A model generated the notes under the pieces. That model made no database searches, was not told the DNA's origin, and saw nothing but the letters and a program-made list of their open reading frames with translations. Both the position numbers and the translations under genes were made by a program. From Gordonia spumicola (GTDB lineage: Bacteria; Actinomycetota; Actinomycetes; Mycobacteriales; Mycobacteriaceae), in assembly GCF_009932475.1 (NCBI RefSeq), contig NZ_BJOV01000005.1:434001-498000 (forward strand): a DNA stretch of 64,000 nucleotides, read 5' to 3'. Shown here piece after piece: positions 16,248 to 25,372 of the stretch; position 1 is the stretch's first letter; every line of letters begins with the position of its first letter.

Positions 16248-16931
16248 TCACCTGTCTCCGCCACCGCGTCGGCGGACGTACTCGTCGACGTACTCAAGCC
16301 CGCCGAGATCGCGGATGATCGCCATCAGCGCATCGGTGCCCGCGCGCACATCGGCGGCGGGGCCGAGGAGATCGTCGGCCGCGACCGCCTCGCCGATGCG
16401 GACCGACACCTGTCCGCGGCCGACGCGCCGGGAGCCGGACGGATTGACCGCCGCGGTTCCGTCGACGACCACTGGAACGATCATCGTGCCGGGCACGCGA
16501 GCGGCGACGCGCAGCGCGCCCGTGTGCCCGCGGTGCAGCCTGCCGTCGGGTGACCGCGTGCCCTCCGGATAGATGGCCCACGCGCCGCCGCCGCGGAGCA
16601 CCCGTTCGGCCGCGTCGAGCGCGGCGCCGTCGCCGCCCGAACGGTCGACGGGGATCTGGCCGGTGCCGGCGAAGAAGGCGCGCGCCGCGCGGCCACGGAT
16701 CCCCGATCCGGTGAAGTACTCGGCCTTAGCCAAGAACGAGAGCCGCCTCCGGATCGCGAGCGGAACCACGAGTGAGTCGATCTCGGCGAGGTGGTTGGCG
16801 GCGACTATCAGCGGTCCGCGCGTGGGCACCAGATCGGTGCCGTCGACGGTGAGGGTGATCCTGCGGGTCAGCATCGGGCCGATCAAGACGTGTTTGCACA
16901 ACGGGTACAGCAAGGACGGCACGATCGCCAT
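16248..16931 (-). CDS. PlsC-family lysophospholipid acyltransferase
   Basis: A 227-residue membrane-associated acyltransferase with the HX4D motif (ANHLAEIDSLVVP, near residue 47), FAGTGQIPVDRSGGD (block II, substrate pocket) and YPEGTRSPDG (block III, near 118). It would transfer an acyl group to lysophosphatidate or a related alcohol during phospholipid or glycolipid synthesis. It is divergent from a TetR gene; their shared 39-bp spacer contains a perfect 25-bp palindrome ending 15 bp from this start, so the TetR protein very likely represses it. Confidence 0.85.
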   Translation of the reverse strand: MAIVPSLLYPLCKHVLIGPMLTRRITLTVDGTDLVPTRGPLIVAANHLAEIDSLVVPLAIRRRLSFLAKAEYFTGSGIRGRAARAFFAGTGQIPVDRSGGDGAALDAAERVLRGGGAWAIYPEGTRSPDGRLHRGHTGALRVAARVPGTMIVPVVVDGTAAVNPSGSRRVGRGQVSVRIGEAVAADDLLGPAADVRAGTDALMAIIRDLGGLEYVDEYVRRRGGGDR

Positions 16932-16945
16932 GAGGCCCCCAAAGA

Positions 16946-16970
16946 GTCGAGTAGACGGTGTCTACTCGAC
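16946..16970. promoter_or_regulatory. Perfect palindromic operator for the adjacent TetR protein
   Basis: The arms GTCGAGTAGAC (16946-16956) and GTCTACTCGAC (16960-16970) are exact inverted copies around a GGT spacer. The site fills the spacer between the divergent acyltransferase and TetR genes and touches the TetR ATG. It is the obvious binding site for that TetR dimer and would control both genes. Confidence 0.8.
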
Positions 16971-17510
16971 ATGGTGGCCGACCAGGTAGACACTGTCAAC
17001 GTGGACACCACGAGGGATCGACTGGTCGCGGCGGGAGTCGACATCGTCGACGAGTCGGGACACCTCGAGGTCGGGATCCGTGCGGTCGCCGCGCGCGCGG
17101 GCGTCTCGCACGGCGCACCGCGGCGATACTTCCCGACGCTGGAGAGCCTTCTCGCGGCGATCGCGGCGACCGGTGTCGCCGATCTCGACGCGGTGCTGCG
17201 CCCGGCGACCCGGCGGGGGATCGGCGACGCAGCCGTCGAGTACTGGCGTTTCGCTCAACGTCGACCGGGCATGTTCGCGCTGATCTTCCGCCACGATCTG
17301 CTCGACGGTGCGGGCGCGGACCTGCGGGCCACCACTGGTCCGTGGTTCCACGCGATCACGGCCGCCGCCGGGGACGCCGACCGTGCGCTCACCTGTTGGG
17401 CCGCGGTGCACGGATTGTGTGTGCTCGCCGCGACACGAGTTCCGGACGCGGTCGGCGTGGTCGTCGACGAGGCTGCGGTTCGTCGTGTCGCCGAACGGCT
17501 CAGTCGCTGA
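16971..17510 (+). CDS. TetR-family transcriptional regulator
   Basis: A 179-residue regulator. The N-terminal helix-turn-helix is GIRAVAARAGVSHGAPRRYF (residues about 38-58), followed by a TetR ligand domain with WHG-like features (WRFAQRRPGMFALIFRHDLL, WAAVHGLCVLA). The ATG at 16971 follows the palindrome with no room for a ribosome site, so the mRNA is probably leaderless and made under direct control of the operator. The 3' end overlaps the convergent trans-sulfuration gene by 11 bp. The ligand is unknown; the divergent acyltransferase suggests a lipid signal. Confidence 0.85.
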   Translation: MVADQVDTVNVDTTRDRLVAAGVDIVDESGHLEVGIRAVAARAGVSHGAPRRYFPTLESLLAAIAATGVADLDAVLRPATRRGIGDAAVEYWRFAQRRPGMFALIFRHDLLDGAGADLRATTGPWFHAITAAAGDADRALTCWAAVHGLCVLAATRVPDAVGVVVDEAAVRRVAERLSR

Positions 17511-18726
17511 CCGCGTCCAGGGCCGCGGCGAGATCGGCGCGGAGGTCGGCGACGTCCTCCAACCCGACGGAGAACCGCAGGTGGCCGTACTCGCGGAAGC
17601 CGTCGGGGTAGGCGGCGACCCGGGGGCCGGTGGTGCCGACGTGCACGATCAGCGACTCGTCGTGCCCGACGGAGACTGCGGACGTGATGACCCGAAGGGC
17701 GGCGACGAATCGGTTCTGCAGGTCGGGGCCGCCCCTGAGCGCGAACGACATGATCCCGCCGAAGCCGGCGTCGACAGCGCCGGTCCCGCCGAACTGCCGG
17801 ACTGCTGCGTCGTGCTGCGGATGAGACTCCAACCCCGGGTAGGCCACGTACGCGATCCGCTCGTCCGCCTCCAGGAAGCGGGCCAACTCCAGCGCCGACG
17901 CCTGATGCTGGCGCAGTCGCAGGGGAAGCGTCACCGATCCACGCATGATGAGCCACGCGTTGAACGGGGAGATGACCCCGCCGACGTCGACCATCGCCTC
18001 CGACCGGACCGGCTCGACGGCCGACGCGGTGCCGATCACGGCGCCGCCCATCGCGTCGCCGTGTCCGTTGATGTACTTCGTCAGCGAGTGGACGACGAGG
18101 TCGGCCCCGTGATCGAGCGGCCGGAACAGCGGCGGGGGTGTGAACGTCGAGTCGACCATCAGCAGCGCCCCGCCCGCGTGGGCGATGTCGGCGAGCGCCG
18201 CGATGTCGGCGACCTTGGTGGTCGGATTCGCGATCACCTCGGTGACGATCAGCTTCGTGGTGGGGCGGACGGCGGCGCGCACGGCGTCCAGGTCGGTGAT
18301 GTCGACGAAGGTCGCCTCGATCCCGTACTTCCGCGGCAACAACGAGGTCCACAACTTGTACGTCGCCTCGTAGGTGGCGTCGGCGACGACGACGTGGTCG
18401 CCGACCCCGACATGGGAGAAGAACACCGCGTGCAATGCGGCGACACCGGTCGCCAGCACCACACAATCCTCGCCGTGTTCGAGCGCGGTCAGCTTGTCCT
18501 GCAACGCGATCTGATTGACACCGGTGTTGCGCGTGTACGTCAGATGCTCGGGATTGGACCAGTCCATCGTCGACGGATCGGCGGGCAGGTGGTAGGAGTT
18601 CGCCATCGTGATCGGTTCGCGGACGGCCGCGCCCTCACCGGCCGAACCCGCGTGATTCCCGCCGTGGACGCTCCACGTCTGCTCGCCGACCGATGCCGCG
18701 TCGCGTTTGTCCGGTCGTGTCGTCAC
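17500..18726 (-). CDS. Trans-sulfuration PLP enzyme (cystathionine/methionine gamma-lyase family)
   Basis: A 408-residue member of the Cys/Met metabolism PLP family. Visible features are LATGVAALHAVFFSHVGVGD (cofactor phosphate region), ALLMVDSTFTPPPLFRPLDH with GADLVVHSLTKYINGHGD, where K in SLTKY is the PLP lysine, and the C-terminal TGPRVAAYPDGF region. Members make or break cystathionine, homocysteine or methionine; which reaction applies cannot be told. The GTG at 18726 overlaps the OpgC-like gene stop by 4 bp (GTGA), so the pair is coupled. A degenerate copy of its last 153 bp lies at 15275-15428. Confidence 0.85.
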   Translation of the reverse strand: MTTRPDKRDAASVGEQTWSVHGGNHAGSAGEGAAVREPITMANSYHLPADPSTMDWSNPEHLTYTRNTGVNQIALQDKLTALEHGEDCVVLATGVAALHAVFFSHVGVGDHVVVADATYEATYKLWTSLLPRKYGIEATFVDITDLDAVRAAVRPTTKLIVTEVIANPTTKVADIAALADIAHAGGALLMVDSTFTPPPLFRPLDHGADLVVHSLTKYINGHGDAMGGAVIGTASAVEPVRSEAMVDVGGVISPFNAWLIMRGSVTLPLRLRQHQASALELARFLEADERIAYVAYPGLESHPQHDAAVRQFGGTGAVDAGFGGIMSFALRGGPDLQNRFVAALRVITSAVSVGHDESLIVHVGTTGPRVAAYPDGFREYGHLRFSVGLEDVADLRADLAAALDAVSD

Positions 18727-19856
18727 TGATGGCGTCCCTTCGGTAGCACGGCCCGCACCAGTCGCCCGGGCTGGCGGTGGAGCTTGTCGATCCGGAACCG
18801 GGTGCGGGCCTCGGCCCACAGCCAGCACGTCGCGAACACCGCGACGGCCGCGACCATCGCGGTCGTCGGCGACCACGGCCGGGCGACGATCACCGCGGGG
18901 ACGGCGAGCAGTGCCAGCGCCTGGATCACGTACGAGTCGAGACTGCGCGAACCGGTGGACACCAGCGGACGCAGGACGTCCCGACGAGTCCAGCGTAGGA
19001 CGGCCCGGAACACGCCGTACAAGGTGGTCGCCACCAGGAAGGCGACGATCACCCGGACCACGCCGAGATCGACCTTGTCGATCAGCAGCGTCGACTGCTT
19101 GACGACCTTCGGCGACCGGATCACGTCGCGGACGGTGAACCCGACGGCGAGGGTGACGGCGACGAGCACGGGCAGGGCGGCGTCGACCCGCTCCGGCACG
19201 CGCAGGCGGTCCCAATGCCAACCGACGACGAGGGCCAGCATGAACAGCACCTGCCACGCCGCCCAGTTCTGGATCTCCACCCCGCCGGGAAAGGAGGTGA
19301 TGACCATCCAGTCGGCCGTCCAGGCCTGACTCGCGACGTACAGCGCGACCGAACACCCGACGATCACCGGCCACCAGCCGCGCGCCATCACGGGGATCAC
19401 GACCAGCGCCAGCGCCATGAGGATGAGGTACAGCAGCAAGATGTTGCCGCCGCTCGGCAGGTAGCGAAGGCCGAGCGCCCACCGGATCTTCTCACCGACG
19501 TCCGTCGGATAGGGGAGCAGCGCGACGGTCCGGAACTGACGGCGCGTGAAGGCGTGCGCCGCCCACACCGCGGCCAGCCCGATCATCGCCTGGCACAGGT
19601 ACAGGACGACGACCCGACGGACCAGCCGGTCCATGCTGTACCGCAGTGAGAAGCGGGCCGTCCACCGCCGATGCACGATGCCGAGCACGAGCCCAGACAG
19701 GAGGACGAACGCGCTCATCCCGTCCATGTACGGGAACAGATGCGTCGGTTCGGCGGCCCACGTTCCCTCCGCGAAGTGCAGGCTGACCATGCTCCAGATG
19801 GACAGCCCGCGCAACGCGTCGATGGCGAGATCGCGGCCCCCCGGGCCCCGGCTCAC
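18723..19856 (-). CDS. OpgC-like integral membrane acyltransferase
   Basis: A 377-residue protein with about ten membrane segments. The start RDLAIDALRGLSIWSMVSLH has the conserved D-x-LRG of membrane acyltransferases, and FPYMDGMSAFVLLSGLVLG fits the OpgC branch, whose founding member succinylates periplasmic glucans. In mycolic-acid actinomycetes relatives may decorate cell-wall polysaccharides; that is an inference. The gene follows fadD15-like by 28 bp on the same strand and overlaps the trans-sulfuration gene by 4 bp, so three genes may be one transcript. Confidence 0.75.
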   Translation of the reverse strand: MSRGPGGRDLAIDALRGLSIWSMVSLHFAEGTWAAEPTHLFPYMDGMSAFVLLSGLVLGIVHRRWTARFSLRYSMDRLVRRVVVLYLCQAMIGLAAVWAAHAFTRRQFRTVALLPYPTDVGEKIRWALGLRYLPSGGNILLLYLILMALALVVIPVMARGWWPVIVGCSVALYVASQAWTADWMVITSFPGGVEIQNWAAWQVLFMLALVVGWHWDRLRVPERVDAALPVLVAVTLAVGFTVRDVIRSPKVVKQSTLLIDKVDLGVVRVIVAFLVATTLYGVFRAVLRWTRRDVLRPLVSTGSRSLDSYVIQALALLAVPAVIVARPWSPTTAMVAAVAVFATCWLWAEARTRFRIDKLHRQPGRLVRAVLPKGRHQ

Positions 19857-19884
19857 GAGGGGAGCACGGGGAGGAACCCGTCGA

Positions 19885-21672
19885 TCACGAGTACAGGTCG
19901 GCGATCGCCTGCTGGTACGTCTCGTGGATCACGTTGCGCTTCAGCTTCATCGTCGGAGTCAGTTCGCCCGTGTCGATCGTGAAGTCGGTGTCGAGCACCT
20001 CGTACTTCTTGATCGCCTCGGCGGCCGACACTTTCTTGTTGGCCTCGGCGACGGCCTCGTCGAGGTCGGCGCGGATCGCCGCGTTCGTCGTGAGCTCGGT
20101 CAGCGACGTGTCGGCGGGCAGGCCGTGACGCTCGAGCCAGCCGGGAACCGACTCCGGGTCGAGCGTGATCAGCGCCGCGATGAACGGCTTCTTGTCGCCG
20201 ACCACGAGGCACTGGCTCACCAGCGGATGGGCACGGATCGAGTCTTCGAGCTGCGCGGGTGACACGTTCTTGCCGCCGGCGGTGACGATCAGTTCCTTCT
20301 TGCGGCCGGTGATGAACAGGAATCCGTCTTCCAGGCGACCGATGTCGCCCGTGTGGAACCAACCGTCGATGATCGAGTCGGCCGTCGCAGCCTCGTTCTG
20401 CCAGTAGCCGCCGAACACCATGCCGCCCTTGAGCAGGATCTCGCCGTCGTCGGCGATCTTCACGCTGACGCCGGGGACCGGTCGTCCGACCGAACCGATG
20501 CGGCTGTGCTGCTGGCTGTTCGCGGTGGCGGCGGCCGTCGTCTCCGACAGTCCGTAGCCCTCGTAGATCGGGACGCCCGCACCGCGGAAGAAGTGGCCGA
20601 GGCGTTCGCCGAGCGGTGCGCCACCGGAGATGGCGCCCTCGCAGTTGCCGCCGAGGGCCTCGCGGAGCTTGCCGTAGACGAGCTTGTCGAACACGAAGTG
20701 CTTGGCGGTCAACAGGATTCCCGCCCCGCCGCCCTCGACGGCGCGGCTGTACTCGATCGCGGTGTCGACGGCCTTGCCGAAGATCGCGCCCTTGCCGCCG
20801 TCGATCGCCTTCTGTTCGGCGGTGTTGTAGACCTTCTCGAACACACGCGGCACAGACAGCACGTAGTTCGGCTTGAAGACCGCCAGGTCGGCGATCAGGT
20901 TCGGGATGTCGGACGTGTGGCCCAGGACCACCCCGTTCTCGACGGCGGCGACGGCGACGACGCGAGCGAAGACGTGTGCCAGCGGAAGGAACAGCAGCGT
21001 CGACTTGCCCTCCTCCATGCCGGTGCCGACGGCCGCGGCGGTCGCAGCGGTCTCCTCGAGGAAGTTCTTGTGCGTCAGGACCACGCCCTTGGGACGACCC
21101 GTGGTGCCCGAGGTGTAGATCAGGGTGGCGGCGTCGGCACTGGTGGCGGCGGCCTCGCGTGCGTCGAGTTCGGAGTCGGGGACGTCCGCACCGCGCTTGC
21201 GCAGGGCGTTGACGGCGTCGTCGTCGATCACGAGCGTCTCGCGGAGGGCGGTGGCGCTCGAGATCACCTCCTGGTGCTTGCTGCGGTGCGCGGCGTTCTC
21301 CACGACGAGGAGCGAGGCGGCCGAATCGGTGAGGATCCAGTCCACCTGGTCGGGCGACGACGTCTCGTAGATCGCGACGGTCGTCGCGCCTGCACGCCAG
21401 ATCGCGTAGTCGAACAGGCTCCACTCGAAGCGTGTCGCCGACAGCAGCGCGACGCGGTCGCCCGCGTTCACGCCCGCCGCGATGAGGCCCTTCGCGACGG
21501 CGTCCACCTCGTCGGCGAACTGAGCCGCCGTCACCGTCACCCACTGGCCGCTCGCGCCGCGACGCTTGAACAGCGGAAGCGTGGGCCGCTCCTTGCGGTA
21601 CCGCTGAAGGGTGGTGATCGTCGTCGAACTCGGATCGATGATCAAACTGGACGGAGTGGTGTACTCCTGCAT
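19885..21672 (-). CDS. fadD15: Long-chain acyl-CoA synthetase (FadD15-like)
   Basis: A 595-residue AMP-forming ligase that activates long fatty acids to acyl-CoA. The ATP-binding loop YTSGTTGRPKG lies near residue 188, the adenylation motif YGLSETTA near 383, and GWFHTGDIG with GRKKELIVTAGGKNVSP marks the hinge and C-terminal domain. Length and N-terminal sequence (MQEYTTPSSLIIDPSSTTIT) agree with what I know of mycobacterial FadD15, hence the symbol. The ATG 21672 has AAGGGG about 8 bases upstream; a TTG two codons earlier is less likely. It is divergent from the DEAD-box gene. Confidence 0.88.
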   Translation of the reverse strand: MQEYTTPSSLIIDPSSTTITTLQRYRKERPTLPLFKRRGASGQWVTVTAAQFADEVDAVAKGLIAAGVNAGDRVALLSATRFEWSLFDYAIWRAGATTVAIYETSSPDQVDWILTDSAASLLVVENAAHRSKHQEVISSATALRETLVIDDDAVNALRKRGADVPDSELDAREAAATSADAATLIYTSGTTGRPKGVVLTHKNFLEETAATAAAVGTGMEEGKSTLLFLPLAHVFARVVAVAAVENGVVLGHTSDIPNLIADLAVFKPNYVLSVPRVFEKVYNTAEQKAIDGGKGAIFGKAVDTAIEYSRAVEGGGAGILLTAKHFVFDKLVYGKLREALGGNCEGAISGGAPLGERLGHFFRGAGVPIYEGYGLSETTAAATANSQQHSRIGSVGRPVPGVSVKIADDGEILLKGGMVFGGYWQNEAATADSIIDGWFHTGDIGRLEDGFLFITGRKKELIVTAGGKNVSPAQLEDSIRAHPLVSQCLVVGDKKPFIAALITLDPESVPGWLERHGLPADTSLTELTTNAAIRADLDEAVAEANKKVSAAEAIKKYEVLDTDFTIDTGELTPTMKLKRNVIHETYQQAIADLYS

Positions 21673-21793
21673 GGTCAAATCCCCTTAGGGTGGAAGCGCG
21701 CAAACCGGCCGGTCGGCCATTTGTTGCCACGCACAGTACCAGTAGCCCGGTGAGGCATGTCACATGGCCTTTTCGGGGTAGCATCTACAGACG

Positions 21794-23533
21794 ATGAGTA
21801 CTGATTCCGCCGACGATTCGGCACCGGTGTCCACCTTCGACGACTTCGACATCGACGATCGGGTGCGTGCCGCGATCGACGAAGTCGGGTACGAGACGCC
21901 GTCGCCGATTCAGGCGGCGACGATCCCCCCGCTCCTGCAGGGACGCGACGTCGTGGGCCTGGCGCAGACCGGTACCGGTAAGACCGCGGCGTTCGCGATC
22001 CCCGTCCTGTCGCGCATCGACACCTCGGCGCGCAAGCCGCAGGCGCTCGTCCTCGCGCCGACGCGCGAGCTGGCGCTGCAGGTGTCCGAGGCGTTCGGCC
22101 GGTACGCCAACAAGATGCCCGAGGTGAAGGTCCTGCCGATCTACGGCGGCCAGAGCTACGGCGTCCAGCTGTCGGGACTGCGCCGCGGCGCTCAGGTGAT
22201 CGTCGGCACGCCGGGCCGCGTCATCGATCACCTCGACAAGGGCACGCTCGATCTCTCCGAGCTGGAGTTCCTCGTGCTCGACGAGGCCGACGAGATGCTG
22301 ACCATGGGCTTCGCCGAAGACGTCGAGCGGATCCTCGCCGACACTCCGGACGAGAAGCAGGTCGCCCTGTTCTCGGCGACGATGCCCGCGTCGATCGGCC
22401 GGTTGGCCCGCAAGTACCTGAACAATCCGCAGGAAGTCACGGTCAAGGCCAAGACCGCGACCGCGTCGAACATCACGCAGAAGTACCTGCAGGTGTCGCA
22501 TCAGCGGAAGCTCGACGCCCTGACCCGCGTCCTCGAGGTCGAGGCGTTCGACGGGATGATCATCTTCGTCCGCACCAAGTCGGCCACCGAGGAACTCGCT
22601 GAGAAGCTGCGGTCGCGTGGGCTGTCGGCGATGGCGATCAACGGCGACATGGTGCAGGCGCAGCGCGAACGCACCATCAACCAGCTCAAGGACGGCTCGC
22701 TCGACATCCTCGTCGCGACCGACGTCGCCGCGCGCGGACTGGACGTCGACCGCATCTCGCACGTCGTCAACTACGACATCCCGCACGACGTCGAGTCGTA
22801 TGTCCACCGCATCGGCCGCACCGGCCGCGCCGGACGCTCGGGCACCGCGCTGCTGTTCGTCTCGCCGCGCGAACGTCACCTGCTCCGCTCGATCGAGCGG
22901 CACACCCGTCAGGAGATCGAGGAGATCGATCTGCCGAGCGTCGACGACGTCAACGCGCAGCGTGTCGCCAAGTTCGCCGATTCGATCACCTCGAACCTCG
23001 GTTCGAGCCACCTCGACATATTCCGCGGCCTCGTGGAGAACTACGCCCGCGAGAACGACGTCGCCATGGCGGACATCGCGGCCGCGCTCGCCCTCGAATC
23101 GCGTGACGGCGGATTCCTCATGGCCCCCGATCCGCCCGCGGGCCAGCGTCGCGAGCGTCCGGACCGCGACCGTGCGCCCCGAGGCGGAGGTCACTTCCAG
23201 ACGTACCGCATCGCCGTCGGGCGCAAGCACAAGGTGTCGCCCGGGGCCATCGTCGGCGCCATCGCCAACGAGGGCGGCCTCACGCGCGGCGACTTCGGCA
23301 ACATCAGCATCCGCGACGACTTCTCGCTCGTGGAGCTGCCCAACGACCTCGACTCCGAGACGTTGAACCTGCTCAAGCACACGCGCATCGGCAAGAACCC
23401 GATCGACCTGCGTCCGGACATGGGTGCACCGCGCGGCCGCGGCGGCTACAACAAGCGCGACGGGTACAACAAGCGCGGCGGCGACTGGGGCAACAAGCGC
23501 TCGCCGCGCGTCGCCGGTCGCGGTCGAGGCTAG
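21794..23533 (+). CDS. deaD: DEAD-box ATP-dependent RNA helicase (DeaD/CsdA type)
   Basis: A 579-residue RNA helicase that remodels structured RNA, in relatives during ribosome assembly and cold growth. In order: Q motif (YETPSPIQAATIPPLLQG), motif I AQTGTGKT, Ia PTRELALQ, Ib GTPGRVIDHL, II DEAD, III SAT, then the second RecA domain with ATDVAARGLDVD and HRIGRTGRAGRSG. A DbpA-type RNA-binding domain (residues about 475-545) and a Gly/Arg/Asn-rich tail (GYNKRDGYNKRGGDWG) follow. The layout matches mycobacterial DeaD. A large hairpin repeat lies 17 bp past the stop. Confidence 0.93.
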   Translation: MSTDSADDSAPVSTFDDFDIDDRVRAAIDEVGYETPSPIQAATIPPLLQGRDVVGLAQTGTGKTAAFAIPVLSRIDTSARKPQALVLAPTRELALQVSEAFGRYANKMPEVKVLPIYGGQSYGVQLSGLRRGAQVIVGTPGRVIDHLDKGTLDLSELEFLVLDEADEMLTMGFAEDVERILADTPDEKQVALFSATMPASIGRLARKYLNNPQEVTVKAKTATASNITQKYLQVSHQRKLDALTRVLEVEAFDGMIIFVRTKSATEELAEKLRSRGLSAMAINGDMVQAQRERTINQLKDGSLDILVATDVAARGLDVDRISHVVNYDIPHDVESYVHRIGRTGRAGRSGTALLFVSPRERHLLRSIERHTRQEIEEIDLPSVDDVNAQRVAKFADSITSNLGSSHLDIFRGLVENYARENDVAMADIAAALALESRDGGFLMAPDPPAGQRRERPDRDRAPRGGGHFQTYRIAVGRKHKVSPGAIVGAIANEGGLTRGDFGNISIRDDFSLVELPNDLDSETLNLLKHTRIGKNPIDLRPDMGAPRGRGGYNKRDGYNKRGGDWGNKRSPRVAGRGRG

Positions 23534-23549
23534 CGACAGACCCTCGCCA

Positions 23550-23663
23550 GGTTTCGACTCGGCCCTCCGCTTTCGCTCCGGGTCGGCTCAACCACCGGGT
23601 AGGACACCCGACATGGTGGTTGAGCAGACTCCGAGGCGGTAGCCGAGGTGTCGTGTCGAAACC
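23550..23663. repeat. Nested inverted repeat (REP-like), possible bidirectional terminator
   Basis: Outer arms GGTTTCGAC (23550-23558) and GTCGAAACC (23655-23663) enclose inner arms GCTCAACCACC (23586-23596) and GGTGGTTGAGC (23615-23625), with CGGGT/ACCCG between them. The words TGGTTGAG and GTCGAAACC are familiar from intergenic repeats in Gordonia- and Rhodococcus-type genomes. It lies between the convergent deaD and TetR genes, where it could stop both transcripts. Confidence 0.75.
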
Positions 23664-23700
23664 GCGTGAGGTTGGCTGGAACTGGGGAGACGCGACGGTG

Positions 23701-24291
23701 CTAGTCCGCGTCGACGATGAGTTGGAGGCGGGGGCCGTAGAGGGCGATCACCTCGTCGCGTGTCATGTCGGCGAAGGCCGGAGCCGCGACGAGGTAGCGG
23801 ACCGTCGCCATGCCGAACAGGCTGCTGAGCAGGATCCGTGCGGTGTCGAGGCTCACCTCGGCCTGCTCGGACAGCAGCGGCACCATGCGATGTGTCGCGA
23901 AGTCGCCGAAGGCCGTCGATCGTTCGGGGTCGATGATGATCGACCGCATCAGTCCCGCCATCGCCGGGCCGGTCACCTCGCCCTCCCAGACCTGGGTGAA
24001 CCCGGAGATCAGTCGGCTCCCCAACTCGGTTCGAGGCCCGTTCGCGGCCTTCCGCAGCTGTTCTGCCGGGTCGACGGGCACTTCGAGCGCCTCGACGAAC
24101 AGTCCGTGCTTGCTCCCGAAGTAGTACGAGATCAGTGCTACGTCGACGCCCGCGGCAGTCGCCACCGCCCGCAGTGACGTCCCCTTGTAGCCCTTGTCGC
24201 CGAACAGGGTCCGCGCGGCGGTCAGGATGTCGTCTCGCGTGGTGACCTCGCCCGTCCGCCTACCGGCGCGGCCCGTCGATTCTGCGCTCAT
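23701..24291 (-). CDS. TetR-family transcriptional regulator
   Basis: A 196-residue repressor with a clear N-terminal helix-turn-helix (DDILTAARTLFGDKGYKGTS, then LRAVATAAGVDVALISYYFG, residues about 19-58) and a C-terminal domain of the TetR_C type (SLFGMATVRYLVAAP). It is divergent from a membrane-protein gene; the 105-bp spacer carries two mirror-image operators (24309-24325 and 24355-24371). It probably represses itself and the membrane protein, the usual layout for TetR-controlled efflux functions. Confidence 0.88.
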   Translation of the reverse strand: MSAESTGRAGRRTGEVTTRDDILTAARTLFGDKGYKGTSLRAVATAAGVDVALISYYFGSKHGLFVEALEVPVDPAEQLRKAANGPRTELGSRLISGFTQVWEGEVTGPAMAGLMRSIIIDPERSTAFGDFATHRMVPLLSEQAEVSLDTARILLSSLFGMATVRYLVAAPAFADMTRDEVIALYGPRLQLIVDAD

Positions 24292-24308
24292 GGGTTGAGC
24301 CTAGCCGA

Positions 24309-24371
24309 AATTCAACAACTGTTGACACGACGATCGGTCGGTCGTACCGTGCGATCAACAGTTGTTGAATT
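24309..24371. promoter_or_regulatory. Twin inverted TetR operators
   Basis: AATTCAACAACTGTTGA (24309-24325) recurs as its exact reverse complement at 24355-24371. Each copy is itself a TCAACA-x2-TGTTGA palindrome. They bracket the divergent promoter region between the TetR and membrane-protein genes, one near each start. Confidence 0.8.
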
Positions 24372-24396
24372 ATGTCCCGTGCTCTGGAGGTCGGTC

Positions 24397-25372
24397 GTGT
24401 CCACGACAATCCGCAAACTCGTCGCCGTCATCGTCGGCATGTCCGTCGTCATTCCGCTCGTGCTGTTGATGTTCATCGGGCCCGCGTCTCGCGGTGAACC
24501 TCACGACGTCCCGATCGGAGTGGCCGGACCGGCGGCCGCGGTCGAGCAGGTGAGCGCCGCACTCGACCAGCGTCAGCCCGGAGCCTTCGACGTCCGCGCG
24601 TTCGAGACCGCGGACGACCTGAAGGAGGCCGCCCGCGACCGCGACGTGTACGGCGGATTCGTCGTCGGTCCGCAGCCGCAGACGATCGTCGCGACCGGCG
24701 GCAGCCCGGCGGTCGCCAGTATGCTGACCCAGATCGGCACCGGACTCGCCGCGCAGTCGGGCGGCGCGGCCCTGCCGGTCGTCGACGTCGCACCGCCGGG
24801 CCGACGACGACCCGCGCGGCGCGGGCTTCGGATCGATGGTGATGCCGGTCTTCATGGCGGGCGTGGCGCTCGGAGCCTCCGCGGCGCTCGTCGGACGCCG
24901 CAGGCGCGTGATCGCGTGGGCGCTGCCCGTGGGCGCCGCCGCGGTCGCGGCCGCGTCCATCGGTGTGGCGATGGCGTTCGGCGTCCTCGGCGGCGGCTTC
25001 TGGCTCCAGTGGCTGGCGCTCGGCGCTGGCATCCTCGCGATCGCCGCGCCCGTCGCGGGTCTCGTCCGAGTGGTCGGCCCCGCGGGCATCGGTGTGGTCG
25101 CGCTCCTGTTCATGCTCGTCGGCATGCCGCTTGCGGGCATCTCGTCCCCGTCGGAGTATCTGCCGTCCATCTGGGGCGACGTCGGGCAACTCCTTCCGCT
25201 CGGCGCCACGGGCACCGCTCTGCGCAGTGCGGCGTTCTTCGACGGTGCGGGAGCCGCCGCGGCGTTCGCGGTGCTCGCGGGCTGGATCGTCGTCGGCTAC
25301 GGGCTGCTCACGGTCCCCAAGAGATCACCGGAACCGGCCGAGGCCGCCGACGTCGTGCCCGTCGCCGCCTGA
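24397..25372 (+). pseudogene. ABC-2-like membrane protein with a one-base frameshift
   Basis: Two frames join into a membrane protein of about 324 residues: STTIRKLVAVIVGMSVVIPL, then an extracytoplasmic domain (to about 24795), then MVMPVFMAGVALGASAALVG with five more hydrophobic segments and the end PKRSPEPAEAADVVPVAA. The architecture (one membrane segment, external domain, five or six segments) resembles YhgE/ABC-2-type export proteins. Dropping one G from the run at 24798-24800 gives VAPPADDDPRGAGFG and restores one frame. The start is GTG 24397 with GGAGG 8 bases upstream. The stop is adjacent to the convergent sirtuin gene. It may be a real null mutation or a sequencing slip. Confidence 0.7.
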
